Below, piece after piece: positions 34,255 through 53,121 of a stretch of 64,000 bases of DNA (within the stretch, counting starts at the first letter, position 1; every line of letters starts with the position of its first letter). The notes beneath the pieces were generated by a model. It saw nothing but the letters and a program-made list of their open reading frames with translations, was not told the origin of the DNA and ran no database searches. The stretch comes from Ciona savignyi. Lineage: Eukaryota > Chordata > Ascidiacea > Phlebobranchia > Cionidae. Position numbers and translations under genes: made by a program. The stretch is taken from contig CH002742.1 in the NCBI GenBank assembly GCA_000149265.1, positions 562,940 to 626,939 on the forward strand, written 5' to 3'.

Positions 34255-34570
34255 GAAGAACTATTCGTGGAGAGCCAATGAAAATATCGTCTGTTACGAA
34301 ACAAATTGTTTATCACGTGACTCGGTACAGGGCACCAATCTCATTCTTTATCCGTTATCCACAATCGTGATTGGTTGAGACAAAACTTGTTGCTCCGCCC
34401 ATTTTAGTCATAAAGGAAAGTAATTGTCACGTACATGCAGACGTCTCTGGGATAGACACCACGTACATCGAACAAATTTCTTTTAAATCAATCCAGGAAA
34501 CATTGTTTCCTTTGTCCCGCGAGATGAAGGCTTTGCTTTATGTTTTCTATCATTCATTTCTTGTTCGGTA
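34255..34570 (+). promoter_or_regulatory. Promoter-like duplicated block (last copy)
   Basis: Same elements as at 28330. The duplicated array ends just after it, near 34580. Confidence 0.45.
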
Positions 34571-34790
34571 CCGTTTTTGATTGTACGTTTTATGTTTCTT
34601 TTCTTTTTTTATTGTGTGTTTGATGTTTTTGTAACATAAGTGTATAACGGTTATTCAATACACTACATCAGCGGCCTACCATTAGACCAATTACTAGGAC
34701 TTGTCAAATTTTGCTTCAATAAAAATATAACTACTTAAATAAACAGTTATTCAGAATTTGACCACATAAATAAACACCTTCTCTGATTTT

Positions 34791-34955
34791 GATAGGATAG
34801 GGTAGGATATTATTCATGTTTATCCCCGGGAATGGGAAAACCAAGGGGGTTAACACACGGGCAATCGTCAGATCACCTCGCGCACACCGTCGGGTTACCG
34901 GAGCTATTGTAGTGTGTTATGTATGATTCACACATTCCCTTAATTTAGTACATGC
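34791..34955 (-). mobile_element. 5'-truncated SINE
   Basis: Begins with the GATAGGATAGGGTAGGAT tail in reverse, followed by the 3' half of the body. The tRNA-like head is missing. Confidence 0.8.
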
Positions 34956-36012
34956 TACTTCCAAACAAACTTTACGAAATCCCCCCCCCCCATTGTTACA
35001 AAACAATTACTTAAACACCATGACTAAACGGTTACTACACGTCAGATCCGACCGCGCATAGATATCAATTTAAATGCTCGTAAGCCATTTATAGGTCTTT
35101 TTCGTGGTTTGACAAATACGAAATAAAATATGCTTAATATGGATATGGACATCGACAACCGTTGTCGCATAAACAAGGTTCGTGGTTAGTTTGCTATTTA
35201 ACCATTCGCAACCTTTATTTTGCTAAAATCTTTTTTGTTTTATCGCCGGTATTGGATTGATGGAATCGCCACTTGTATGGGGGGCAGCGGGGAAATTCAC
35301 ATTTAAGTCTATTTATTGTATGATATCTCGTACTAAAATAGAAAATTGAATAATTTGAGGGCTTTTCTTCCAGTACTGGTTCGTAGTTTTTAAATTTTAA
35401 TTCTTGAATCATTAAATTAAATAATTATCAAACTGTATTTTTTTACTGCCAGCTTTCACGGCCACGTCTGGTTGTTTTTTCTTTGGTCATGTCATGTATA
35501 TACAACAGAAGTTTTTTAACTACTGTCGATTCTTTTTTTTCTACTTAATTTTTAGAACCTTGCTATTTTTTATTACTGTAAAGAAAAAAGGAAAAAAATA
35601 GACTCGACTTACTTTTTAATTATTATGTGTCAAGACTGTCAACTACTTTGTTAATGAGCGATAACCCCCTTCAGTATGATTACGAGATTTTCATTGCTAA
35701 GCTTGCTAGGTTGCTAATTGTATTACATAAAACACGGTAGAAGCTATTTGCTCAACACTGTGCCAATGGGTTAGAAAGGTAATGTAACAACAGGTCAATC
35801 GCGTTTATATATCAGAAAAAGATACTAGATCTTTTTACTTTATATTAATAGCTCAACATTTAAAAATATTCTTTGGTACGATGTGAAATTTACGGGTATA
35901 TTCTGAATTAGAATAATTACAGTGTTGGCTTGTGTCTAACTGAGTTATTAATCTAAGCAGTTTTGCAATTCAGTCAAAGGATAGTCTTATTTATTTAGCT
36001 TAAACAAGGATT
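34956..36012. other. PSMC6 upstream region
   Basis: About 1 kb with an 11-base C run (34981-34991) and AT-rich DNA. It presumably contains the PSMC6 promoter; no gene or clear core promoter element is seen. Confidence 0.4.
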
Positions 36013-41585
<5,573 letters not shown>

Positions 41586-41746
41586 TGACGTCAAGATTAA
41601 ATCATTCTGCTGTTGTTAACTTTTGTGTCACAGGCTGCGTCCACCAGTTCAATTTTACATCCAGCGCGTTTTCGTAAACGAAAGTGTGTATTTTGTTTAA
41701 AACCTAACATATTTCATGCGCTGAAACGTTTCTGGATGTTTATCCC

Positions 41747-41752
41747 AATAAA
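41747..41752 (+). terminator. PSMC6 polyadenylation signal
   Basis: AATAAA 160 bases after the stop codon. It is also present in the duplicated copy, near 51520. Confidence 0.55.
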
Positions 41753-42577
41753 CAAGCTGGTTATATGCGGTGTGCGTCTTCCATGAAGATTATTTTGCTT
41801 ATATCGCTCTACCTGTATTGTTCTTTCAGTAGTTGTCATGATTGAATATGGATATAAACGCACAGGAAATGAATGTCGTATGGTAAAACACTGGCAGACC
41901 CGAGCTAAAAGTAAAATAAATTCAGGTATTAAACGAGTTAAGCCAATAAGAAAAGCATGCAGTATAGACCACACAGTGTTGGCCCTGTACTTAATTTAAA
42001 TTTAAAGGAATTGTAAACCATTGCTCCAGTAGTGTTAACATCTCTTCTATAGGCCACGTTAGAAAGGTTTTTAAAGAAGGAACGGTTATTTTCTACTGCT
42101 AAGCAATATAACAACGGATTTAATTTGACGTTCAGATGTTGCCAAGCAGCGTATATTCGAAACTGTTTCTTGGTAAATGACTTTTGGATTTAATATTGAT
42201 TGACTTCTGAACCCAAAGTTTTAATTTAGTCTGTTTAGGCTAACTTTAGGTTAAAGAATGATGCAAGCAACAATTGGACTTGTAGATATTTTATTACAAA
42301 TATAGTAAACTATAATTAAAGCATTGCATTATTTGGGGGAATTCTGAAACGACCTATTCTAGCTAATGTGTCGACTAATCGGATATACTGTGTCGATTAA
42401 TCTACTTTTGTATACACTTTGCGTAGTTATAGCCCTGTGTTGATGTATGTTTTGTATGTGCCAACTTTCATGCATGGTGTCAGTATCCGCATGATATCGA
42501 GCAGTGTTAAAAACAGTTACGGTATTATAGGATAATCAAATAAGTGAAGCGGCAGGTGTTTTGTATTATTGTATTTC

Positions 42578-42579
42578 AG
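42578..42579 (+). promoter_or_regulatory. 5' UTR splice acceptor upstream of SLC49 paralog 1
   Basis: A TATTTCAG acceptor about 105 bases before the ATG is conserved at 53017-53018 and 62120-62121 in paralogs 2 and 3. It is either a 5' UTR intron or a spliced-leader trans-splice site, a mechanism known in tunicates. Confidence 0.45.
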
Positions 42580-42685
42580 GTGTTAAGTCCGTTTGATCAA
42601 GTCTCTGTGTTGAATTAAGCGAGGATTGTTTATTATTGGCTATCCCTCATTGCAATCTCACCTAATAAATTTGGTTTCTTCCCAA

Positions 42686-45600
42686 ATGGGTCAGGAGGAT
42701 TTACCCGAAGCATGCTCATCAGAAAACTCAACGAACGAGCATTCACCCCTTTTGAAATTAGATGGAACGTAAGAATGATATTCGTGATTTGTTTTGCAAC
42801 TTTACGATAATAGAACCGTAAAAGCAAGATACAGTTCCGAAAATAATGCACGGAGTTTATAATAATCATGCAAAAAACATAAAAGCAGTATAACTTTTCC
42901 CCAAATGGTTTTGAAAAGATGGTTAAGTGTTGAAGGCAGAGGAAATCTTAATGGGAAAGTGTTATTTTTTAAAAGACCAATAAAAAACATGTTAATTTGT
43001 TTTTGCATAGAAATACGTAGGGGAAAAGTGGGTAAAACGGGCCACGTGGGTAAAATGGGCCCCCTCCAATTTTCAATATATTTTGAAGAATAAAAATTTG
43101 CTGCAAAAACCAGTGTCAGTATATCAAATTATGGAATCTCCAAACCGAAGTTTGAGCGTGAAATCGACAAACTTAATGTTTTCTGTAGATATTTCGGTTT
43201 GAGAAGGTCTAAATCTAAATTTGCAATTTTTGTTTTCTGCTAATATATAATAGAAAAGATCAAATACTAAAATAAATTTTACTGTAGTTAAACAGAACTA
43301 TATAGCCTAGATCTACTTTTACTGGTAGAAATAAAACTTCTTTTTTAAAATTTGTTTTATAGAGATTTTAAGTCGTATGTTGGCACCTGTCTAATATGGG
43401 CCCCCTGTGTTCATTTGGTAACTAACGGGGCTAGACTTAGCATTAACAGTACTAACGGGCTAGACTTAGCACTAACAGTCATATTATGTGTTTCACAATA
43501 AACTAAACGGGTTTTCTAAATGCTATTAATAACATGAATTGATAGTTAAGCTTCCACTAAAGTAGCAAGGTGTTATTGCATTAGTATACTAGTAACTGGG
43601 TATTAAATAAAAAGTAATTGCTCTAATCCAAAGTGTTAAATTAAAAAAAAAAAACTACATCATAAAAAGAAAAGTAATAACATTGTTTGTATGGGAAGCG
43701 AATATGGATACTGTTATCTAGCGAAATGTTAATGTCGAAAACGGGCCGGGGCCCATTTTAGACTACACCCTTGTCTAAAATGGGCCACTAACGAAATATT
43801 TTTCTTTGTTGATAAAATATATTTAACAAAAATTATTAAAAAGTTAACATGTTATGTGTGAAGACTTTGGTATTAGGTGACACCACATGAAAAACTTAAG
43901 TCCAGCGGGCTTTATATCAGTAAAAAATCCGATTTGCAACTAAAGGGCCCATTTTACCCACTCTTCCCCTATAGGTACAATATGGCACAGGCGTGTAACA
44001 AAAAAAGGTTCAGGAAATGGCATCGGTCTTTCCGGAATTGTCATATCTGTTTATACCGTGGTCCGGGATAACACATGTTATTGTTACATTGTTATATATC
44101 TTGGGGGAGCCACTGGAGTCTAGTATCTAGATCTAGACAGAACGCATCGCAAATTCTAGGTGTAGGATGCGCAAATTCGGCAGTACAAAACTTAAACTTG
44201 TACATAACTGCAACGTTAAGATATTGCCCAAAATTTGCGTTTTAAAACATTTTATCTCTTGCATGCTACTTTAATTCGTATACTTTAATTCTATAAAGAT
44301 TAAAAACATTAACACATATAGCACACGTCAAATTAACTTGGAAACCTCACAAGTAACTTTAAAAAAAGTAATCTTACACCAGACAGAAACTGCGCAACTC
44401 GGGGCAACACGGATACCATTATGACAAAAGGAGATTTAAAATTTATTACTTCCTTATTGTAAACAACCAACTAAGTTATTTCAATGTATTTATCTTGTTC
44501 CCTATTCTGTTGATTTTACCTATAATATTTATTAATAAGGATACTAAATGATTGTCGATATATTACAGATGAGCTGTCTGGTATGTTATATTGTTGCTGT
44601 TTTGGAGCTATTTCGTACGCCTTAAACTTCGGGTATTTAAATAAAATCATGTTCTTTTCCGCTGGTGATATTTTGAGCCCCTACATACATGGTTTTCCAT
44701 GCCTTTTACGAACTATTTCACTCACAAGACCATCCCCTACTATTCATTACACACACGTCTACGTTTTTTTTACATTTTGGTCACTACTCTACAGCTTCTC
44801 GGTCACATACGATATTGGATTCAGTATTTTTACTTGGATAAAAAAAACACATTATGTTATGAAAGCTAATAAATATTTGTTTGTACTGAGGTCATATTTG
44901 TGGCATAAATATTTGCGCATTTAATTTTATTCACTGGTCTAGGTTTAGAACTGATCATGGGCTTATTACAAAGATCATTTTTTGTATAAAATACTTATAT
45001 CGGTCGCGTTAATCACTTGGCCACATGAACGTAATAAATGAATTTACGCAATAATTCTTAAGAGCGCTAACGATATCATGAGATAGCGATTTCACCCGCT
45101 GTACTTTGAAATTTCTCGTGATGTGATGAGCTAGTTATGAAGAAAATTCCTCGTGGTGAGCTAGTTATGAAGCGTAATTTCAATATTGCAACCCCTGGTT
45201 AACTGTTCGAACCGACCAGTTATCGGACACTTTGCTGTCTCAAAAACCAAACAATAATGCTTTTTTTATTAATTCAGCTCAACTGACTCGGATCACTTAA
45301 AACAAATCCAGACAGAGGTAACCCCGAAACGATGGGTTATTCTTTTACTTGCATGCGTCTGCGCATTCGTAAGCGGAAGTCAGAATGTGATCTACGCTGG
45401 CTTACCTTCGAGTGCACATCATTATTATAAGGTAATATGTAACCAAACTTATGACATAATAATTAAAAGTTAGCTTGTTAAAAGATTTTTACCATAACCT
45501 GCCAAATTCACTTTAAAGCCTATATTCCATATGCAGGTTTTATAATATTTTTAAGTTACCTCAGCCTTAAACCAAACATACACACACACTCGCGTTTCGG

Positions 45601-48600
45601 ATTTTGCAAAAAAATGGAAATAAANNNNNNNNNNNNNNNNNNNNNNNNNNNNNNNNNNNNNNNNNNNNNNNNNNNNNNNNNNNNNNNNNNNNNNNNNNNN
45701 NNNNNNNNNNNNNNNNNNNNNNNNTTAAATGAAAATTGAATGTTAAATTACATGCTATTATGTGAGCTTTTTCACCTCACAATGTAGATTTTGGTGCCAC
45801 TTCCATATAACAATTTCTTAAAACCCATTAGAAAATGAACAAATACACCAAGCCGAAATAGCAAACCTAAAACACAAACCCCCACTATTACAAATTAAAG
45901 TAAAGCTCGATTATTTGACATGTGTTATGCGCCATTTTTGTATCATACATATAGTGTCTGAATTTACAAACCCATAAAACATGACTGAATTACGAGCCCA
46001 TTGTGGTTTTAAAACTTAATTTCGGTAAAAACAGTATATTGGTGTATTTACTAGTTAACTACGTCGGTCCTTGTTACAGTCAAGTTGTGATTGGAACTGA
46101 TTTTAATTTTACAAGTATGGCCCTTTATCAATTTATTAAGCTTTATAATTAAATGACGCGTTTTAAAACGTTTTGTATCTGCAGGTATCGACGAGCTCCT
46201 TTAATATGTTGACTTCCTTATACTATTTCATGTTCACACTGTGTGGGATTTTCTGCATTTGGGTTATGATGAAAATTGGAAATCGGAAATCTATGATTTT
46301 AAGTTCAGGTAGGTTGGGAATCATATACACAGACTTGTATGAAAACGTAATCCTCAGAGTTACTGCTGTGTAGTCGAGATTCGATGCTTGAGTGACAGCA
46401 TCACAAAGCAGAACGAATGCCAAACCAGTCTTTAAATAACCTGCGTTGTCACTGCCCCGATCAAAATGACAGCTCTTTTTTGTTATAATAAAACAAAATA
46501 TAATAAAATAATAAGACTGTTTAATATAATAAAATAATAAGACTGTTTTATAATAATTTGCACTTTTAAACTATAATTTGCTTACTTCTTACGAAATACA
46601 TTACAGCTTTGATTTTGATTGGAAGTCTTGTTGCTGTGCTAGCTTGTATCAAGCGAAATTTTTTTGCGATTGCCATATGTGCTCAAATATTGAACGGAAT
46701 TGGTGAAGTGAGCGACGTTTGATATCTATCTAGACTAAAACTATTACCCTTTATGTATTATTTAAAATTTACGGCACGTCTTACAAGATGCGTTGGAGTA
46801 TTATAGTGCACTAAGAATATTCATGGCCTTGTTAACGGTGGTTTCCTACCTAATGGTGTAAATAACTCTGGTACTTTTTTGTGCTGGCTTTAAAGGTATT
46901 CGTGTTTATCTACGGAGATAGGAAAACGCAAGAAGCGTTATTCATGGGTAATCGGCAGATCACTTTGCGCCCAGCGGCGGATGAACGGGGCTATTGGAGT
47001 ATGTTATATATGATTCAGACATTTTCTTAATTTGGTATAACCCATTATTTCACTGGGTTCACGCAATTTGACAAAAAGGCAAAATGAAACTAGTATTACC
47101 TCTTAAAAGTAGTTAAGAGATACAAGCGCTACATTTATTTTCCTTCCTTATTATTGTAATGCTCTATGTTTCAATGTTTTTAGATTTTTATCTTCTCACT
47201 TCCACCAAAACTAGCAGGAACATGGTTTGACAGTAGACATATATCTACTGCAACTTCTCTTATCGTATTTTCTTATCAAGTAAGTTAAGTAATTTGTCTT
47301 TACATCTTGTGGAACTTTAACTGCGTCTTGTGCAACTTTAAAATGAGCACATTTTAGGCTGGTAGCAGTGTTGCTCTGTTGGTGCCACCATACATAGTAT
47401 CACCATCAATATCAATTAGTGGAGTTGACTTGATCAGAAATCAAATGCTTTATGTTTTCGGATTCATCGCAGCTTCTGCTGCAGTTGTGTTCTTTCTTAT
47501 CGTCCTTTGTAAGTATGTCCTTATATTATTATTTTTTATAAAACTGTTTCTTTTATTCGTTGTCGACTCGTTGTAAGTAAAAAATTCCACAATTGTGGAC
47601 AGTATTCAGTTTAGATAGGTTCTCTATTACCCAGAATGTGTTTTTTAAAGCATTAAAATTAACCGCAGCCATATTCCCAGTTTTTGATGACAAGCCTCCC
47701 TTGCCTCCAAGTACGTCGGCGGCGCTGGCAGATGCCATCGAAGCAAAGTCCTTTAGAGACTCTATAAAAGAGGTTCTACTAAACGGAAATTTTAGAAAAT
47801 TCCTTCTAACTTTCGGTAGGTCGAATATTAACCAGTCAATGTATTTAAAAGCATTTTGCAATAACAGAACTGCTTATAAAGATGTATTAATTCCTTACAT
47901 TTATATAATATTATAAGTTTGGTGATAGCACAGTACATAACAATGCAATAAGTTTGGTTAACCCGACAAGGCATATGGTAATCTTAACAGTGTAATGTAA
48001 TGCCCGACATACCTCCTGTATTTTGCCATAACTATGGAAAAAATTGGTATCTTAAGTCATTTAAAGAATTATACACCTCAGAATTTTAACAGATCTTGTA
48101 CTCGTACCACACATGATTTTAAATTCTCTTGAATGTTTAGGTATAAACAACGCTACATTTACTACACTGGAAACTGTGATGACGAGACAAATTTTAAAAA
48201 TTAACGGTAGTGTAAGTATACTAATTAAATATATTTTATCACGTACTATATAATCTCTGATATGGTCGTTATGAGTACGAATGTGTGTATATGCACTTGT
48301 TTTTTCTAACACTCGTAGATTGGCTATTCACTATCGAGGGCAGGTAGGGTAGGTGAGTTAGTGTATCCCAGAGTAAGGGGAAGGTATCAGTTTTTCTTAT
48401 ATCACTGTCGGTTTTCGAGGTTATTGCAGTTTTTTATATCTAAAACTTGCTTAAATTTAAGTACATAAGGATTGTCTAATGGAATCAAGCGTATGTCCAC
48501 TAAGTTCTGTGGCAAAAGGCACGCCCGTCTAGCTATCGACCAATTTCGGATCAGTAACCCTTCGATTTTGGTTTCTGTGCCTTGGAATATTAATGCAAAT

Positions 48601-49750
48601 ATTTTTTGTAGACGTTGACAGATCGTACAGCGGGACAGATAGCAGCAACCTTTGTTTTCGCCGGTATATCTGGTTGTATCATCTTCGGAGTTTGGCTGGA
48701 TAAGACAAAAACATTCCTGTAAGTTGCATGCCTACACGTTTAGTATATCAGTCCACAATCTCTGTATAAAGTTTGATTTGAACAGGGGCACCTCTAAATT
48801 CGTTTTTGGTGCTTGTGTGGTTTCTCTTTCGCTGTACACAATGGCATTACACAGCTTAGCTGAGTGGCCGCTTTGGGTGACTGGCATTTTATGCGGGTAA
48901 GTCACTCTTTAAAGTTATATGTGACCAAACAGATTGGAGATTTTACATCTGGAAAAGCAGATTTTCTGTTCAAGTAACTAGCAATGACCGAAATGTGTTT
49001 TGTAATTTAGCTAAATGGATTCTGATGCATTAACAACTATGACTTTGACCACCCCTATAGTGTATCTCAACATGACTAGAGATTAACTTCCACCGCTAGG
49101 ATTTGTCTTTTGTTATGTTTGTAAAAAAATCTACAAGGCGCAACTATATGCGTACAGTTCGATTCTCAATGAATTATTTTGTGGTAAGATTAAATCTGGA
49201 TTTAAGGTATATGACATTCATAATTTTTAATAAAACCTTCATACGATCCCCAGTATTTTTCTCACTGCCTATATGAACATTGGAATGGAGATTGCTTCCG
49301 AACTAACCTACCCGGAACCGGCGAGCACTCCAACAAGTCTTATTTATTCTTCGGGTGGTGTAAGTCCATTTATTAACAAGTCTTAATAAACCACGGACAT
49401 TCTAGCGTAACAAGGAAATTTTTTTTTAAAATATTTTAGATATTTACCCTTATCCTGACACCGTCAACTCAAGCTATAATGAGTGCTGGATACGTGCTAG
49501 AGTCAAATATATTTCTCACTCTTGTGCTTGCAGTTGCTTTTCTTATAACACGTAAGTTTTCTACAATATAGCTCGTAAATAAAGAAATGAAGGGTAAGTG
49601 AGGGTAAATATATATACCAACAATAAAAGTAAAGAAGGTATCGTATAAGTTGTGCTAAGCACGTTTTTTCTCATTTCAGTAACTATTAAAGGAGATATGA
49701 AAAGGTACAATGCTAGCAACGACACAAGTGAATGTTCTTCCGAATACTAA
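42686..49750 (+). CDS. SLC49 (FLVCR-like) major facilitator transporter, paralog 1
   Basis: A membrane transporter of the family that includes FLVCR1/2 (choline, heme) and DIRC2. Thirteen exons keep frame: 42686-42768, 45278-45431, 46185-46308, 46607-46707, 47184-47279, 47358-47508, 47681-47815, 48141-48211, 48612-48718, 48786-48896, 49254-49359, 49440-49551 and 49680-49750, giving 473 residues and about 12 hydrophobic segments. A polar N-terminus (MGQEDLPEACSSENS) precedes TM1 (RWVILLLACVCAFVSG). Family marks: GTWFDSRHISTATSL, LLVPPYIV, KPPLPPS at the central loop, FGVWLDKTKTF and ASELTYPEP. The substrate cannot be read from sequence. Intron 1 carries a MITE, intron 2 a 100-N gap. AATAAA is at 49825-49830. 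Confidence 0.9.
43020..43969. mobile_element. Tc1/mariner-type MITE in intron 1 of paralog 1
   Basis: Ends GGGGAAAAGTGGGTAAAA and TTTTACCCACTCTTCCCC with TA on both sides (43018-43019, 43970-43971), 950 bases, internal GGGCC-CATTTTA repeats. Paralog 2 has the empty site near 53517. Confidence 0.9.
45625..45724. other. Assembly gap (100 N)
   Basis: 100 Ns in intron 2 of SLC49 paralog 1; no exon is missing, because flanking exons join in phase. Confidence 0.99.
46905..47080 (-). mobile_element. Old SINE fragment, intron 4 of paralog 1
   Basis: Reverse-oriented body fragment (GGTAATCGGCAGATCAC, CCCATTATTTCACTGGG). Paralog 2 carries it at the same place, so it predates the duplication. Confidence 0.65.
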
Positions 49751-51238
49751 CTTAGCTATATATACTATATATGTTGTTTAGGTCAATGTATTGTACCCAT
49801 CTTCCACTGTACTAAAAACTGTGCAATAAAATAAAGGTGTTTCACTTCGAAATCATGAATCAGCTTTGAGGACATACGGATTAGAAAGGGTGAGAGATAG
49901 CCATTAGTACACTTTGTTGTAACCACATTTGTTTTGTACAATCCGATTCTTCGCATACACATGAGCTAGAACGGTGTTTTTTTGATTTTGTTCCATTGGT
50001 TTTGCCAATTGATTAATTTTATGCAACTTGCTTCGTAGCAATAAAACTACTAGACGTTTCTCACTTTCGACCAAGATACAGCACATCCCTTGTTTATAAT
50101 AGTTTAAATTTTTATAATAGTTAGTTTAATTAGAGCCTAGGGTACAAAGTTCGTCGGGGATGTTTCATTCCATTAATCGGCCAAAGCGTTTCTATACAGT
50201 TAAAGCGATTTAACAACTTGCTATTTCATTGTTTAGGTGGTAAAGGCCAGCCCAAAATAAAATAGTATAAAAAGAATTATGTCGCAAGTTTTAATTTATG
50301 TTTGCGTGTTGTTAAGTTTATGCTGGGAATTTTTGGGAAAACGATTAAAAATCGGTTATGAATGCCCATTTGGTATTTCAATTAAAATCTTATAAATTCA
50401 AATATCTTATAAGATATTAAAACAAAGAATATCTGCCACAAACTGCCAAAATGCAGGAAAGCGGGAAAATGCAATAAGTTATAATCATTCTTTATTTCGT
50501 GACTTGCACCGTTTCCTATATGGACAGGTTTGACAACACAATCTTCATGCTGATTATCAATATACTGCAATGCCATATTGCGAACACGTTTGAAGTTTGA
50601 ACACGCTTATTTTCACATTTTAACATAGAAATCAAATAAAAATAAATAAACATTAAATTTTCGCAGTTACATGATAATACTTAGCTTAATCCACGCCGAT
50701 ATTGTGTATGCTGCGTTTAATATAACTGTTACTTCCGTGGGTTTTTATGGTTTGTAAATAACTAGTATCGATAAATGAACAGGCAGTTTGTGTCCTCCAA
50801 TTATAATTGGCGGTCAGGGTTGATACGGAACGGAAGGTTGCAGGGACAATACGGTTTTCTGTATAATTAAAAATAAAGGGACCAAAATCAGTAATTGACG
50901 GGTATACGTATAAAATGGTAAACATTACACTTACCAAACTGTGAACCGGGACGGAAAAATACGGTATCGGATAAAACTGCTAAGCTGCAGTCTGTACGTT
51001 AACTGAATCGAAAAGAAAGCATGTTCTAACACGCGGTCGGATATAGATATTGTAACACAAAAACACACCCACTTTGACGTAATTTGGTTGTTACGCTATT
51101 TATTATTTACCATAGACATCAATAAAACATTAATGGGTCGAGATATCCTCGTATTACCTTCATCAAAATCAATAGTTTTAACTTGTCAAAAACACAATGC
51201 AACACACTTGTAACGCAATACACATTTTTTGCACACAG
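49751..51238. other. Spacer between duplicated units
   Basis: Contains the 3' UTR of paralog 1. From about 50450 it is a diverged copy of PSMC6 intron 8 (compare 41210-41460), which marks the duplication start. No independent gene is seen. Confidence 0.55.
49825..49830 (+). terminator. Polyadenylation signal of SLC49 paralog 1
   Basis: AATAAA, repeated once just after. Paralog 2 has a degraded AATATAAA at the same place (near 59692). Confidence 0.55.
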
Positions 51239-51357
51239 GATTGTTCGCTATACGCGCTGAGCGAGATTATGTGATTCAAGAGGATTTCATGAAAGCGGTT
51301 CGCAAAGTGAGCGACAACAAGAAACTCGAGACCAAGTTCGACTACAAACCGATGTGA
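51239..51357 (+). pseudogene. PSMC6: Duplicated last exon of PSMC6 (intact reading frame)
   Basis: A 119-base copy of exon 9 with its CACACAG acceptor. The encoded end ([17 protein letters not shown] through KFDYKPM, stop) differs from the original only at E to D. It has no upstream PSMC6 exons, so it is a duplication remnant unless used as a distant alternative last exon. Confidence 0.85.
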
Positions 51358-51959
51358 TGACGTCAAGATAAAATCATTCTGCTGTTGTTAACATTTGTGT
51401 CAACGGCTGCGTCCACCAGTTCAATGTTACATCCAGTTCGTTTTCGTAAACGAATGTGTGTATTTTGTTTTAAACTTCAATATTTCTCATGCACTAAAAC
51501 GTTGCTAGATATTTAGCCAAATAAACAAGCTGGTTATATGCGGTGTGCGTCTTCCATTAAGTTTATTTTGCTTATATCAGTTTGCCTGTACAGTTGTACA
51601 GTAGTTGTTATGATTGCATATGGTTATAAAATTTCAGGAAATGAACGTCGTATAGTAAAACACTGGCAGACCCGATCTAAAAAGGAAACAAATTCACGTA
51701 TTAAACGAGCTAAGCCACTAAGAATAAATCTACTTCTGTATACATATCTATTTCGTTGTTACAACCCATTGTTGCTGCATGTTTTTGTACATGCACTGGT
51801 TTAGTTTTATATTCAGTGTACGTATATGTGAGCAATATCATGCCAACTTTTATGCATGGTTTCAGTATCATTTTATTGAGCAGTGTTAAAATAGTTGCGG
51901 TATATTATAAGATAATCAAATAAGTGAAGCGGCAGGTGGTTGTTACATTATTGCATTTT

Positions 51960-53005
51960 ATACTGAAAAGGCTGACTTTAATTTTTTCAACATTAAAATG
52001 GCTGACTTTAATATTATGCGATTTTTAAAGAATTGACTTAAAATTATGCGATTTCAACCCTTTAGAAACGATATTTTTGGGCAAATTGCGCGCTTCGACC
52101 GTATGTGCTTTGTGGGTGCTCTATCGCCTCGCGTGTTATAGTTAGGGCAAAATATTCAACACTAGAGTTGTTCCAAATAAAATCTCAACATTTCTGAAAT
52201 TTTAATTGTTTGATGACCTCACTATCTGGGCGACCACTTCATATTTAGTCTTATACATTGTTATATTCATTGATCTATTGATAATACAGCCTAACTGATC
52301 TATACTTATTGCTAAGAAATACATTTCCTTAAATTATAGACAAATATTGGTTTGATGATGTCATCAAAATAATATTACGTCACTAATTTCATGTTACAGG
52401 TCCACCCTTCCCAAAGTTTTTTTTTTATTTTTAAAAATTTTAGAGAAGAACCTTTGATTTTTATCAAGCTCACATTGGCTTTTCTGACTAATTTTCTTAG
52501 AAACTAAACAACACTTAAAGTTTTTGGAACAAATTGCGAACCCAACCACCTCTTTCCAAAATTAAAATAAACTGGTAAGATAACATACGGGACATCTCAA
52601 GAAGCGGAACCGATTGTACTGCCATAAAGACAATAAATGAAATAAACATTTTGGGCATAGTATATTAGAAAAAATGTGTTTAAGTCAAAATGGCATAATA
52701 TTGAATTTTTCTCTATGGGGAGTTGCATAAATTACCTCAAGCTTCAGACACTTGGAATTAAATGTCATGAAATAATTTCATATCACGTGACAGAAAGCAT
52801 TATGGCTCGTCAGAATTTTGTCTAAGGCCTGTTTACAAGACGCTCAAAATTGTGAAAAACAAAATTTATACAAAATAAAAATTCACGACAGAAACACAAA
52901 TTTGTTACAGCCCTCCAAATCCATTTTTTAATATTCACAAGTTTTTTCGGCAACACTTTTTCAAAGTTGGCCTTTTCGGCCGACCCGCCCAGTCATTTTT
53001 AGTGC
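51960..53005. mobile_element. Insertion specific to the paralog 2 upstream region
   Basis: Paralogs 1 and 3 have the TTGCATTT..CAG acceptor without this kilobase. The left end ACTGAAAAGGCTGACTTT and the right end (inverse ACTGGGC, GAAAAGGCCAACTTT) show weak inverted similarity. Non-coding; the type is unclear. Confidence 0.45.
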
Positions 53006-53121
53006 GTTTCTATTTCAGGTGTAAAGAGTCTGTTTAAGTGTCTGTGTTGAATTAAGCGAGGATTGTTTATTATTGGCTATCCCTCATTTCAATCTCACCC
53101 AATCAATTTGGTTTCTTCCCA

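Noticed and set aside
44583-44924. 113-codon frame in SLC49 intron 1
   Set aside because: The corresponding region of paralog 2 (53770-54060) is broken by stops and indels; no splice or family support.
51538-51804. 88-codon hydrophobic frame after the exon 9 copy
   Set aside because: The paralogous copy near 41765 is frameshifted and the region matches PSMC6 3' UTR, so coding is unlikely.
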